A stretch of DNA of 64,000 nucleotides from Neonectria sp. B-13 (GCA_002682825.1 NOKP01000039.1:62001-126000); one strand, 5' to 3'. Counted from the stretch's first letter, positions 35,983-47,418 are shown. A program made the numbers and translations. Notes: generated from the letters alone by a model not told the origin.

Positions 35983-36453
35983 GTTGCGCGACTCCTCTCC
36001 ACAGTATAGTTGATTTGAAGGCGCACGATCAATTCACACGAGAAGTGAAGGTGGGGGAGGGGCAGTAATCAACCTCAAAACGACTCCATAAAATGAGAAG
36101 ACCGACTCGTCCCACTCCTCATATGAACTGCACAGTCCTTCTTTGAGAGAATCTAAAAGGGAGAACAGATTTACACTCCATTAAGGTTGTGGATGGCAGT
36201 TGCAAGTTTTGCGGTTTGAGTGGATGCAGAGAAACCCTCTCGAAAGGAAGTTTGCTCGTGGGTGTAAAAAATTCGCCGATGAAACCCCGGCCCGCGAGAG
36301 AAAGCTGATTTTCTACGCCGTCCTTTGAACTACAACTGACCAATAAATACGGGCTCCAGGATTCACCATAATCCTCTGAAACAACTGGTCATAATTCCAA
36401 TATTTCTCTGCCATACTCCGTTCTGCTGTATCTTGCTTCGGATATTCCAGAAA
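35983..36453. promoter_or_regulatory. Shared divergent promoter region TRM11/RPP40
   Basis: 471 bases between two divergent starts of genes that both act on tRNA. No TATA box or known operator can be called by eye. The call rests on the divergent arrangement only. Confidence 0.5.
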
Positions 36454-37798
36454 ATGTTTCCAGCAGCGGCGCCGTCCATATACCAGGCACCGAAATGCTT
36501 TGTCACATACGGCATCATGGGCCATGTCGACACCAAACAGGCGCCTCTAAAAGGCAAGCCGTGGACGGCCATCAGATCGCAAGAGTTTATACACAAGGTT
36601 TTAGATCTCCGATGTTCTTTCAAATTCCCTGGTCTGATTTAGCCACAGGTGGATTTGATCTTGCCCGCAGAGGCTTACGAGTCGGTTTATCAAAAGGTCG
36701 TTGAAACTTGCCATTCACCCAAGTATTCCAAGGTGGCTATGACACTCGGTGACATCCTCGAAGGGGAGTTCTTTACTGAGTATATCAAAAAGGGTGCTTA
36801 CAACGAGAACCATCAGCCCGTAGAGGAACCTGATTACTGATGTTCACGAATAGGGAATGTTATCATGCTTTCCGAGGGAAAGACAACAACGGGTAACCTT
36901 TTCACGCTACACGAAGGTATGGACCTGAGCCAGACTACTCATATCAAAGATTTAACCGAAACTAGGAACCCTTAATATGTATCTTGACAAGGAAACCTAT
37001 GAACGAGCTGGACTCATGGGCAAGCCGTACGGCGCCAAGGGCGGGAGGGGGTTGAGGCCGCGCTGGGGTTTGTCGCCGAGATTCAGATGACTTCCACTGT
37101 ACTAACCGTCGACTCTAGCGGTTTCGTTCGACTTAAGAAGCTCGACGATGCTACGTGGGAAGAGGGGGTTCGATCGATTGATCTATGCTTGCAAAAATGT
37201 CCTAAAGCAATCGGTAACCTGGTTGTTCTGCAATGTTGCCGAATCGAGTAAGTCCCTACTTCAACTCGAGGCATCCGGCTCCTCGACAGAGTTCTAATAT
37301 CCTCCAGCACCCTCCCCAGACCCTTTGCAGAGATATTTCCCCACATCCTTCACCTCCTCGCCAGGAATCACCAGAGATCTTGTCGCGCTTCAGGGGCCAC
37401 TGGATATGCCTTCTGAGATCCTTGCCAATCTCGATCGACCCGCACTCGAAGAGGCAGCAACGGAGTGCTACGAGTGGCTATCACTTATTCGACTTGGAAG
37501 TCCTCGCGTGGAAGCTGGGGACAATATCGATCCCTATCTTTCGAGGTACCAGGCGCCAGGAGAGGCAGAGGGGACTGTGACTGTATGCAAACTGAGTTGG
37601 CAAGGCCTTATCTCTTCAAGTTGGCTCCACAGATTGCTCGTTTGCACTGTCGCCACCTGTCCATCGGCGGCATGGTTCTCCCTGAGCGCAACTTGCTTCT
37701 CAAAGAGCGTTCCTGGCAGTGGTGACGAGGTCGTGGTTCTTCGACCTCCGATAGCCGAAGCCAAGTACCTCATGTGGGAGACAAAAACATCAGAGTGA
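36454..37798 (+). CDS. RPP40: RNase P/MRP protein subunit Rpp40-like
   Basis: Six exons: 36454..36597, 36649..36793, 36854..36916, 36966..37067, 37119..37247, 37308..37798; 357 residues, every phase consistent. Diagnostic segments: VDLILPAEAYESVYQKVVE, LGDILEGEFFTEYIKKGN, VIMLSEGKTTTGNLFTLHEG, TLNMYLDKETYERAGLMGKP, GLRPRWAVSFDLRS, MLRGKRGFDRLIYACKNVL, TWLFCNVAES, and the C-terminal SYEWLSLIRL-like and ISSSWLHRLLV blocks, as in the Rpp40 family of RNase P/MRP subunits. RNase P trims tRNA 5' leaders. The first intron has a weak donor (GTTTTA), and its acceptor may lie six bases earlier (adding Pro-Gln). The stop codon lies 4 bp from the stop of the convergent ankyrin gene. Confidence 0.85.
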
Positions 37799-37802
37799 TA
37801 GC

Positions 37803-38465
37803 TTAGTCCTGCTTCGATCGCACGCTCCGATCGTCGCCAAGCCCCTCCCCCATGATAGCTTCCTCGACAAGTTTACGCAAATCAGCCTGTCCCTGGGGGG
37901 TATTGAAGTCATCGCGCTGAGCCAACTCCTCGATACGTCTTCTAAATTCGGGGTCGGCCTCGCCAAGAACATCGTGAACTTGGTCCATAGCGCCGATGGT
38001 TACCGGCATGCCCTCTGGAGGCGAAGGGATCACCTCCGGCAAGATGGCGGCGGCGGCGGTGGACTCGGGATCGTCTCCTAGCCTGGTTTCGATATTGGTT
38101 AGGTAGACGGCAACATCAGGGAAGTCGCCCTCAGCCTCAATCTTCTCTCTAGCTGTAAATCCTTCCGACCCCCTGTGTCTAATGTTGGCGCCAAGTTCTT
38201 CGATTAAGACCTGGGCAGCGTCTTTGGTCTCGACGACGAACAAAGCGGTCTCGTTGTCCTCGTCCTTGAGATCTACATCGACGTGGAACTCGGTAGCCAG
38301 TGCTCGGAGGAGGTCGAGATGGTTGTAGCTGGCAGCAGCATGGACCAGGGAGTAGCCGTGCTCATCTTGCGACGAAGCAAGCGCTGGGTTTTCTCGAAGG
38401 AGGGGCAGCAAGGCGGGGTTGTTATCGGCGGCCAGCAGAAACGGATTCGACAGAGGCGCCATCAT
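37803..38465 (-). CDS. Small ankyrin-repeat protein, YCR051W-like
   Basis: Single exon, 220 residues from ATG 38465 (ATG 38462 also possible). Two to three ankyrin repeats fill the first half: NPFLLAADNNPALLPLLREN, DEHGYSLVHAAASYNHLDLL, and LKDEDNETALFVVETKDAAQ, then an incomplete repeat ELGANIRHRGSEGFTAREKI. The rest is acidic and helical (DPEFRRRIEELAQRDDFNTP, LRKLVEEAIMGEGL). Length and the SYNHLDLL block match the fungal family of small cytosolic/nuclear ankyrin proteins represented by yeast YCR051W, whose function is not known. An open frame extends about 60 codons upstream without a convincing ATG. Confidence 0.85.
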   Translation of the reverse strand: MMAPLSNPFLLAADNNPALLPLLRENPALASSQDEHGYSLVHAAASYNHLDLLRALATEFHVDVDLKDEDNETALFVVETKDAAQVLIEELGANIRHRGSEGFTAREKIEAEGDFPDVAVYLTNIETRLGDDPESTAAAAILPEVIPSPPEGMPVTIGAMDQVHDVLGEADPEFRRRIEELAQRDDFNTPQGQADLRKLVEEAIMGEGLGDDRSVRSKQD

Positions 38466-39738
38466 CAATTGATCTTTGGAAGAGGCAACGGGAGAGGCGA
38501 TTGCGATCGGGACCTGGGGGTGAATATCGACAGTAATGTTAGGGAAAAACTGGAGGATTGGTGGTACTTGGGTCTGGGAAGTCGGGTGCTGTGTTGTTAG
38601 TGAGTACAGGTTTTTCTTTCGTTGGCCAGGCACACAGGGCACTGGGGTGGGTGCAGGAAGTTAAGACTTGCTTAATACCCCAAGCCAACCAAACCTTCCT
38701 TCCCTAGTAGGTACCTAGGTCCACAAACATTCAGTATCTTGGTGGCCCGCGTAGACGTACAAGTGAGTACAGCCAAGTTTGCCGGTTATTATTTACGGGG
38801 GACTGACTACCTTATCCCTTGGCAAGGATACTTAGGTACTAGACGGCGTGACGCATTGAAATACCTTGGTGTTATGTTCTTGATAGGAGATTTAGTGTAA
38901 AAACCTGGGCAGTAGGCTAAACCACTTTCCTCATAAGCCAGACACGCCACAAAGAAACACAACGTCCCCCACCTTGTCCACCCAGAATGGATGACTCAAA
39001 ATCGTCGAACCCGTAGACTAGATCGTCGGGTAGTAACATGATATTCCTGGACCTCAGTACTGCAGTCTGCAGCGAACACGACCAAAGCCCTAGTCTGATC
39101 AAGGTTCATTTCCCCTACATCTGACTCACACGGCGTCGTCGGGTTTGGTACAGCCTACTAGAGTACTAAGTAGGTACATACCACAGGTACTGCCTGAGGC
39201 GGTGCATCAAGGCAGTTTTGCTTGCCCGCATTGCCGCATCATACTAGGTACCCACACTTCGCATTTGGCAGGGCTCATCTCGCTCGCACCTGCGCCATAG
39301 GTCCAGAACACTGCCTTGGATCCCTCACAATTTATATAGTGACTGGGTGCGCTTCCAGTGGATTCTCTTGCATCTCGACTCCTGGTCAAACACTGGACAC
39401 CAATACTCCCCCCCTCCATCTCTCTCCTATTCACGCCGGGGTTTGCCAAATAGAGCAGTGAACCAGAAGCCAGGCACCGAGAAACACGCTCTTCAGCAAT
39501 AGGATATAAATCCGTCATCCTCAGTAACGACTCTTTACCGCAAGGGAAGAAGTGTTGACAGGGAGTACTGCCTGTACCGACTACCGCAAAGTGAGAAAGG
39601 GAGGAGACGGACTCGGTTTCGAACAACGGAAACAAGGGCATGTCTGCTCGCTTCCACTCGTCTGGCCCGCCACTTCTCACACTTCGCAACAGATACCTCT
39701 GCAAACAAACCACTTACAGTTATCGATTCTTCAGCGTC
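38466..39738. promoter_or_regulatory. Divergent upstream region of the ankyrin gene and TRL1, rich in TAGGTACC motifs
   Basis: About 1.2 kb. Contains several taggtac/gtaccta motifs, including the palindrome taggtaccta near 38708-38717 and relatives near 38832, 39168-39188 and 39244. The last 99 bases (39640-39738) are an in-frame N-terminal extension of TRL1, discussed there. Otherwise no gene. Confidence 0.5.
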
Positions 39739-42190
39739 ATGGCTGCACCGTATATTCCCCAGGATGTCCGGGAAGTGTCCAAGATGGTGGGCGCTCTGGA
39801 TCTTGCTCGGAAGGAGAAACATCGTGGGAGCTTTGCTGTCAAGAAGACGACGTTCGATGTCAAGGGATCCCAGGATGGTATCCAGGTCGACTCGTGGAGG
39901 ATGCAGGATTGGGACTACAAGCGGCGCGACCTGCCCACCTACGCTCGCGGCCTCTTCACCACCAAAACGAGAAGAAACGAGCCCGAGATTGCCGTCAGAG
40001 GTTACGACAAGTTCTTCAACACCGACGAGGTCCACGAGACCAAGTGGTCCAACATTTTGACTAGAACACAAGGCCCATTCGAGCTGACTCTGAAGGAAAA
40101 CGGATGCATTATCTTCATCGCCGGCCTTGAGGACGACACTCTCATCGTTTGCAGCAAACACTCCACCGGCGACCGGAACGATATCACGGTTAGCCATGCC
40201 GGCGCCGGAGAGCTGCGCATCGAGAAGCAGCTGGCCGCTGTGGGAAAGACAAAGGCCGACTTGGCCCGGGAGCTGCGCAAGAGGAACGTCACTGCGGTCG
40301 CTGAACTTTGCGATGACTCCTTTGAGGAACACATTTTGGCCTACGCGCCCGACAAAGCGGGTCTCTACCTCCATGGTCTTAACCTCAACCTCCCAGAGTT
40401 TGCTACCTATCCCAGTACCTTTGTTCAGGAATTCGCCGATGAATGGGGCTTCATCAAGACTGGCCTCATAGTCATGGATGACATCCACAAGGTCAAGGCC
40501 TTCCTCGAAGAGGCAGCTGAGACCGGTGCGCACGATGGCCGAGATGTTGAGGGCTTTGTGATCCGCTGCAAAATGAGCCATGATCCCAACTCAGCCCCCT
40601 TCCGCGATTGGTTCTTCAAGTACAAGTTCGAGGAGCCTTACCTCATGTATCGTCAGTGGCGAGAGTGCACCAAGGCTTTGATTGCCGGCAAGCAGCCCAG
40701 GTTCAAAAAGCACATCGCGATTACCGAAGAATATCTGCTGTACGCCCGCAAGCGCCTTGCAGCTGACCCCAAATTGGCCAAGGAGTACAATCTTAACCAT
40801 GGAATCATATCTCTTCGCGATGACTTTTTGAACTTCAAGAACCTCAAGGGTTCTGACGCTGCGAACATGGAGGATCCCGATCCGCTGGTCATGCCAGAAG
40901 TCACGAGAGATGTCATCCTCTGCCCCATCGCCACCATTGGATGTGGCAAGACAACCATCGCAATGGGTCTATCGTATCTTTTTGGTTGGGGCCATGTTCA
41001 GAACGACAACATCTCGGGCAAGGGTCGACCCCCCCGATTCACGAAAGAGGTTTTAGACCAACTCAAGGACTATCCAGCCGTGCTAGCGGACCGGAACAAC
41101 GCCCAGAGACACGAGAGAAAACAGATCATCACCGATGTCAAGCTTCAACATGCCACAGCCAAGCTCGTGTGTCTCAACTTCAAACATGACGAGGAATCCA
41201 TTGACGAAATTCGTCGTATTACTCAGGAGAGGGTGATTGAACGTGGCGATAATCACCAGACTATTCATGCTGCCACGGACAAGGACAAATTCATTGGTGT
41301 TATGGAAGGATTCATCAACAGATTTGAGCCCTGCAACCCACATGCCCGCCCAGATGACGGCTTTGATGTAGTTATTGACCTTGATCCAACCACAGGGAGC
41401 CGTCAAAATCTCGAAACAATCGTCACACAACTGAACAAGTTCTTCCCAAACCTGGTCACGGAACTTCCTGGACCTGAGAAACTCGATGGAGCGATTGAAG
41501 CGGCACTTGGCTATAGGCCCGACTTCAGGCACGACATCCCTGATCGGGGTAGGAAGAGTGAGTCCAGCAAGCAGGAGAAGGGGCAGCAAAAGCCTCAGAA
41601 AACGAAGAAGCCGCCGCAGTTGGAATACATGTCCGTTTCCGTCAATGCTCAGGAGGTCAACGCGTTGCTGGAGGAGGCGTTCAAGGGAACCAGCCCCGAG
41701 GTATCTCGTTTTTACATGCAATTGAAGCAGACGCGGCGTGTCCAACCCAGGTTCCACGTGACCTTGATGCATCGCGCGTCTTGCCACGAACACGCCGAGC
41801 TATGGCAGCGGTACTCGACCCTACATTCTGAAGCTGCGGCAGCTGGCATCGCTGAAGCGCTGTTGGGGAACTGTGATGTTCTACTGGAACGGGTAAGAAT
41901 ACTTTCAACTCTTCGAACAGGATCGTGCTGACAATGTGCAGGTTGTGTTTGATGACCGAGTTATGTCAATAGTTGTGCGGCTCATAGATCAGGATGGCAG
42001 TTGGGAGTGTGTCAACCGCGTGGCGCACATGACCGTTGGAACGCGGGACACCTCTGTAAAGCCGAAGGAGAGCAATGACTTGCTAGCAAGGTGGCTAGAG
42101 ATGGGTATCGCCAAGACGAACATTCATGACATTGTGTTTGAGAAGAAGCCTACGCTGAAGGGCAAGGTGATCGGGGTGTCATCTAGATAG
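39640..42190 (+). CDS. TRL1: tRNA ligase (Trl1/Rlg1), with possible N-terminal targeting extension
   Basis: Two exons: start..41892 and 41942..42190. From ATG 39739 (MAAPYIPQDVREVSKMV, the usual family start) it is 800 residues; from the upstream in-frame ATG 39640 it is 833. Domains in order: RNA ligase/adenylyltransferase with KENG nucleotidyl-lysine motif (about K119 of the shorter form); polynucleotide kinase with P-loop PIATIGCGKTTIAMGL (about 395-410) and the NDNISGKGRPP region; cyclic phosphodiesterase with two H-x-T motifs (FHVTLMH near 672 and AHMTVGT near 746). The enzyme seals tRNA halves after intron excision and ligates HAC1-type mRNA in the unfolded-protein response. The extra 33 residues contain four Arg and no acidic residue, like a mitochondrial presequence. 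Confidence 0.96.
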
Positions 42191-42643
42191 GACAAAAAAC
42201 CTGTCATGTATACGGATGAGACTGTGGGGCATAGCAGCCGGTCCAGTTGAAGCGTTAACTACTCCGAGGCAGACATCAAGAAATTAGCTAAATGCATTGA
42301 GATGACAACAACCGGTTTCCCTGGCAAGCTCATTGGACGACAGAGGTAGGGGCGAAGCATGAACATGGAGGCACTGGGACGCTTCTAATACGGGGTACTT
42401 TTCTTTTCGTTAGAATAGTGATGTCTGATCAAATACGATAAAGCTAGTCATGAGAAATGAGCCTGTGGCACATACAGGCAAGCATGGTGAAGAACTGGGA
42501 TGGATTCATCCAGAGGCAACCATCTTTTGTGGCCGATCTAAGCCGTATCGTACATCCATGAGTCAAAAAGGGGTATTACAGTTGTGATTAAAGCAGAAAA
42601 TACACGATGCAAGACTAGCTACGTCCCATCATCCCATCATAGG
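42191..42643. other. Convergent spacer TRL1 / membrane protein
   Basis: About 450 bases containing two 3' ends. No other feature. Confidence 0.5.
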
Positions 42644-43430
42644 TCACTCATCATCGAGAAATCGACTTGCTAAGCGCCCAAAGAAAGGCACCTCATATCT
42701 AGGTGAAGCATCAGTTAGAACCCACTCAGTATAACGGGGGTAGTTTATTGGTACATACCTATCCAGGATCTCGGCATCTCGATACGCCCTCAATGACAAG
42801 GCAGCGATTAGAGCTAAGTCACCAATGAAGAAGAACCAGCTCAGAAAGGTTGACCATGCGAAGATGAGGTGGAAGACCATGATGGATGTAAATAATAGGG
42901 CCGACTGCCAGGCATGAAACCTAGCCCGCGAGCATTAGCAGGTGTCTGAGGGAGGTGGCACAAGAGGAAACTAGGGGTGAAGAAAGGTCTTGCGTGGCTA
43001 CTCTTGCGTCATGAGGGGAATCGTCTCGACAAACGAGGACCTGAACGTACCTCACATAGTCGCTATTCCGCTCCAACATCAACAAGACGATTGCGCCCAG
43101 GGGTGGGAACACCAGGTAGGCCAGGCAGGCCTCGTAGTCGAGTCGCATGCCCAGGCTTGTGTCGAATTCGCTAACTTCGGCGGCGGGATATGCGCCGGGC
43201 ATGGCGTTTGAGGTCCCAAATGCCCTGGTATCTGTCCCAGCAGCCCAGTCGTTGCCCTGGCCATCAAAGCCGGTCCATCCTCGTTGCGGCTGAGGGTGCT
43301 GCAGAGGCGGTGGAGATGCGACGGGCGAGAATGATCGTCTGGCGTCATACGAAGCTCGCGGGGAGGCGTACTCGGGGGATGCCACGCGGCCATGCTCGGG
43401 CGGGGAGGACTGGTAGGGTGCAAAGTCCAT
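42644..43430 (-). CDS. UPF0132/DUF4870-like integral membrane protein
   Basis: Three exons on the minus strand: 43430..43051, 42920..42759, 42698..42644; 198 residues. The N-terminal ~90 residues are disordered (repeated SPPEHGRVASPEY, SFSPVASPPPLQHPQPQRG). Then a compact three-helix membrane domain: LDYEACLAYLVFPPLGAIVL, a short polar linker ERNSDYVRFHAWQSALLF, MVFHLIFAWSTFLSW with FFIGDLALIAALSL, and AYRDAEILDRYEVPFFG near the C-terminus. This layout (an F-H-A-W-Q/S motif between TM1 and TM2, ending with a Tyr-rich ER-type tail) matches the DUF4870/UPF0132 family. Function is not established. The two introns are 130 and 60 bases. Confidence 0.85.
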
Positions 43431-44398
43431 GGTTGGGATGTTGGCTTCGGCTATCGGGGATCGAGCATGTCCATACAGCCTTTATCGCTTGGTACGGGGG
43501 AATTGGGGAGCAAGGAGGTAATCGCGGTCTCGCACGAGAGTGTTTGCCAGTCGCTGGTCAGTGTCGTCTCGTTGCTATGATAACAGTCGTCCGAGAGGTA
43601 CGGGAGGTGGTCGCGTCGCGAGCTCGGGGGCGGTTCGATATACAGTGTCGCCGATATGGAGTGTGTCTGTCTAGGAGTGTAGGGAGGAGGAAACGGACGA
43701 GGAGGAAACGAGTAGAAGGCCGTGGGATGGAGAGGGAGGTGGGAGGGTTACTCGAGGTTCGCGTTGACCATGGCGATCCCACCTTGGATGTGGAGGACGC
43801 ACGACAGCTTGGCACCGAGCTTGCTTTCCACTTCATGGGAGCCCCCTGGCGCCACACGTAAGCACCTTCCTTTGCCTCTGGTACCTCCCCGAAAGAGCCC
43901 CAATTGGGCACCCCGGGCGGCCACTGCAGCCACTACGGCTGCGGTGGAGCTAACCTGTCGACCAGCGGCTGGTCCCCTAAATACTGAACCTACTTTAGGC
44001 CACTCCCGACTAACCTACTAGGTAGGTTCGAGTCCATTGAGAGACATCCATGATTCGTACGCTATCAGTCTATGCCCACGCGATACCTACACCGACTCTG
44101 GGCTCCAGTTTACTAGAATATCTAGTAGGTATTTGTACGTACTTTACCTTCTCAGAAATTAGACAACAGCAAGTTTGGCTGAGGGCGGCGTAATTAGGCT
44201 AGTCGCATCAGACACCCCAATAAGGCACGGTTCGGGGAACAGAACTACCTTAAGAGGAAGAAGAGCTTCGGTTAAGTGTATGATCTCACGTTCAACGGTG
44301 TTGCTCGACCTTCCATGCTGTTCGTACATGTACACATACAACGGGCCCCTAAGCGGGAACCTTATCTATACGCCCACCTTAACGTCACAGATTCAAGT
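43431..44398. other. Intergenic
   Basis: About 970 bases upstream of the membrane-protein gene and downstream of uL10m. It contains ctactaggtaggt near 44014-44028 and tctagtaggta near 44120-44130, of the same motif family seen at 38.7 and 32.2 kb. No gene is supported. Confidence 0.5.
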
Positions 44399-45409
44399 CT
44401 ACTGATCCCCCTTCTGCTCTCCATCCTGCCCCTTGCTCTCCTCTTCCAGCTGTATTTTGCGGCCTTCCAAGGCTAGCCACAAGCTCTTGCTGCCGCCTTC
44501 CAGGGCGTTGGTGATGCCCAGGCCAGCGCCTTGGAGGATTCCAACAAGTTGTGCCCGCAACCCATCCATGCCTCCCTGGATGCCACCAACCCAGTTGACG
44601 CCCGCCTTGTCAAAGATCTTGTCCTCAATTCGACCTCCCACTAGCAGAAGCTTGGACAATCCGTTCTGGCAGACGGGGTCGTGGAAACCGGGGCTCCTCT
44701 TCCTCGTCGGCGCGGGAAACTGTCCCGGAACAGGGGCAAGCACACTAAGTGCAGCAGCGACGTGGGCTGGCGACACGGCGGGCAGCACGAGTGCGGCTAT
44801 GGGTCCAACCAGGAGTGGTTCGATTTGCGCAAACGACGAGTCCGTAGGGATGTCTGCGTCCTTCACAGCCTCGTACGCGGCCTCAGACAGATCGTGAACA
44901 ATAGGTCCACGGGAGGTTCGTGCAGTGTTAGCTGACGATGCCGCAGCCTCTGGGTTATAGAACTCCACAATCTTCAGAGCTACACTCAACATGTTGGTCC
45001 TCAGAACCTGCAACTGTACTAGAGGCGTGATGTCAAGTGGCTCGGCCCCCGGGGCGGCATTAGGCGGAGGGACTTCAAGTAGGACCTTCTTCAACTCCCG
45101 TCGCACAGCGGCCCATTCAATGGCCGTCAAGTTGCTGTGCTGGAAGAACAGAATCAAGGGCGTGGTGCGAAGCATTGACGTATAGGTTCGAATCAGCTGG
45201 CTTTTTCTCGTCTCGACCGGCCGAGCACTGGGAGGCTTCGTCGAAGGGGTGTAGTCAGCGGGTGGGCGGACAGCGGACACGGCTGCAAACTGTTTCCCAG
45301 AGGTTGAGATGGTGCGAAGCGCGAGAGCCCATGATTTTTGCGGTAGTGCCGATTCCTTGCGCAATTGGCGCAGGCAGGGCGACGCTGTTCGGGATATTCG
45401 TGGCGCCAT
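44399..45409 (-). CDS. MRPL11: Mitochondrial large-subunit ribosomal protein uL10m
   Basis: Single coding exon of 336 residues. The N-terminus (MAPRISRTASPCLRQLRKES) is a clear mitochondrial presequence: Arg/Ser-rich, no acids. Mature region shows the uL10 fold: SQLIRTYTSMLRTTPLILFF (N-terminal helix and first strand), HSNLTAIEWAAVRRELKKVL, then IEPLLVGPIAALVLPAVSPA and LLLVGGRIEDKIFDKAGVN, and a C-terminal helical region. uL10 forms the base of the ribosomal stalk. The symbol follows the yeast uL10m gene. It is divergent from RPT5 (459 bases between starts). Confidence 0.88.
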   Translation of the reverse strand: MAPRISRTASPCLRQLRKESALPQKSWALALRTISTSGKQFAAVSAVRPPADYTPSTKPPSARPVETRKSQLIRTYTSMLRTTPLILFFQHSNLTAIEWAAVRRELKKVLLEVPPPNAAPGAEPLDITPLVQLQVLRTNMLSVALKIVEFYNPEAAASSANTARTSRGPIVHDLSEAAYEAVKDADIPTDSSFAQIEPLLVGPIAALVLPAVSPAHVAAALSVLAPVPGQFPAPTRKRSPGFHDPVCQNGLSKLLLVGGRIEDKIFDKAGVNWVGGIQGGMDGLRAQLVGILQGAGLGITNALEGGSKSLWLALEGRKIQLEEESKGQDGEQKGDQ

Positions 45410-45868
45410 TGTTTCTAGCCTTCTAGAAGAGCCATTGTCAGCCGCCGTTTCTATACCAGGGAGCTATCAACTTACTTAGTTGTGAGATGGTTTCCAGCTT
45501 AGTCCACACCGCAGTCAAAAATTCCGTGAGGACCTCGCGAAGCTACCCGTGATCGATAACCGCGTGGATGGCCCGTGCGCTCGGAACAAACCACCGCCGT
45601 CCCCCCGCGGCTACGTACTTGGTAGCCAGGGACCACCGCGGCCGAGCTGTGCTGTGCTTTGCCAGCCAGGCTGATTACGCGCGACCTGACTGCCTACTGG
45701 AAGCTTCACCCTCGTTGCACATCAAACATCCAACAGCCTCCACGCCTCCACCCCAAACTCTTCATTCTCTCAACAACCACCCCACAAACTTATCGCTACC
45801 TTTTATACTCCATTCAGAGGCTCTGTTCCACATCCTGCGAAGCATTACCGCCCACCGCACTTCCCACC
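45410..45868. promoter_or_regulatory. Divergent promoter region uL10m / RPT5
   Basis: 459 bases between two start codons. The RPT5 side is pyrimidine- and CCAC-rich (45700-45868). No specific binding site can be called. Confidence 0.5.
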
Positions 45869-47418
45869 ATGTCGACTCTTGAAGAGCTCGAGGACCTCGA
45901 TCGCAGAGAGAAGGAGGACAAGAAGCGAGATGGCGACGATGACAAGGACCAGAAGAAGGGTGCAGACGGCGATGCGGAGATGAAAGATGCCGAGGAGGAT
46001 GAGGATGACATCCTCGATGAAGAGATCCTTGGACTCAGCACACAGGATATTCAGACGCGGAAACGACTACTCGAGAACGATTCCCGAATCATGAAGAGCG
46101 AGCTCTCACGGTTATCACACGAGAAGGCTGCCATGGGCGAGAAGATCAAGGAGAATCTTGATAAGATTGCCAACAATAGGTGGGTTTCATCACCTTCGAC
46201 GGACGTGGGGACGTTATTGCTAACACCACTCCAGGCAACTTCCCTACCTAGTGGGAAACGTCGTCGAGCTACTCGACCTGGACCCGACGGCCGAGTCGTC
46301 CGAAGAAGGCGCCAATATCGACCTGGATGCGACCCGAGTGGGCAAGTCTGCCGTCATCAAGACCTCTACCCGTCAAACAATCTTCCTCCCTCTCATCGGT
46401 CTGGTGGACGCCGACCAGCTCAAGCCTGGTGATCTCATTGGTGTCAACAAAGACTCGTATCTCATCCTGGACACTCTACCCGCTGAGTACGACAGCCGTG
46501 TCAAGGCGATGGAGGTCGACGAGAAGCCTACAGAGCAGTACACGGATGTCGGTGGACTGGACAAACAGATCGAGGAGCTGGTCGAGGCGATTGTCTGGCC
46601 CATGAAGGAGGCCGAGCGATTCAAGAAGATTGGCATTAAGGCCCCCAAGGGTATGTTGAGTCGATGGTCATGTTGACCAAGGTCAAGCTAACGTGCCATC
46701 CAGGTGCCCTCATGTACGGCCCTCCCGGCACTGGCAAGACACTACTGGCAAGAGCTTGTGCGGCTCAGACAGATGCTACGTTCTTGAAGCTAGCGGGACC
46801 TCAACTGGTTCAGATGTTCATTGGTGACGGCGCCAAGCTCGTACGAGACTGCTTCGCGTTGGCCAAGGAGAAGGCGCCAGCCATTATCTTTATTGATGAG
46901 CTGGATGCCGTCGGTACAAAGCGTTTCGACAGCGAAAAGAGCGGCGACAGAGAAGTCCAGCGAACCATGCTGGAACTTCTGAACCAGCTCGATGGCTTCG
47001 CATCTGACGACCGCATCAAGGTCCTGGCTGCTACGAACCGTGTCGATGTGCTCGATCCCGCTCTGCTGAGATCTGGCCGTTTGGATCGCAAGATCGAGTT
47101 CCCGCTGCCCAACGAGGAGGCGCGGGCTCAGATTCTCAAGATTCACTCCCGCAAGATGAAGGTCGCCGCCGGAATCAACTGGGGTGAGCTGGCCCGGAGC
47201 ACCGACGAGTTCGGCGGTGCGATGCTGAAGGCGGTGTGTGTGGAGGCGGGTATGATTGCCCTGCGGTTAGGCAAGAATAAGATTGGACACGAGCACTATG
47301 TCGACGCCATCGCGGAAGTGCAGGCCAAGAAGAAGGATGTGAGTATTGAATCGACTAGCACCATACTTGCGGATACTTTGCTAACCGGGATGTACAGACT
47401 GTCAACTTCTATGCTTAA
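45869..47418 (+). CDS. RPT5: 26S proteasome regulatory ATPase Rpt5 (subunit 6A)
   Basis: Four exons: 45869..46179, 46235..46650, 46704..47338, 47398..47418; 460 residues. The N-terminal acidic/coiled-coil part is followed by the OB domain ([40 protein letters not shown]). The AAA+ domain has [19 protein letters not shown] (Walker A at about 248-255), [20 protein letters not shown] (Walker B) and [20 protein letters not shown] with arginine finger [11 protein letters not shown]. The last exon (21 nt) encodes TVNFYA, ending with the HbYX-type motif (here FYA) that docks into the 20S alpha ring and opens its gate. Substrate unfolding in the 19S base is its known role. Confidence 0.97.

Noticed and set aside
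39535..40581. 348-codon minus-strand frame opposite TRL1
   Set aside because: Antisense shadow of the well-supported tRNA ligase; composition is that expected from reading the complementary strand of a GC-biased gene.
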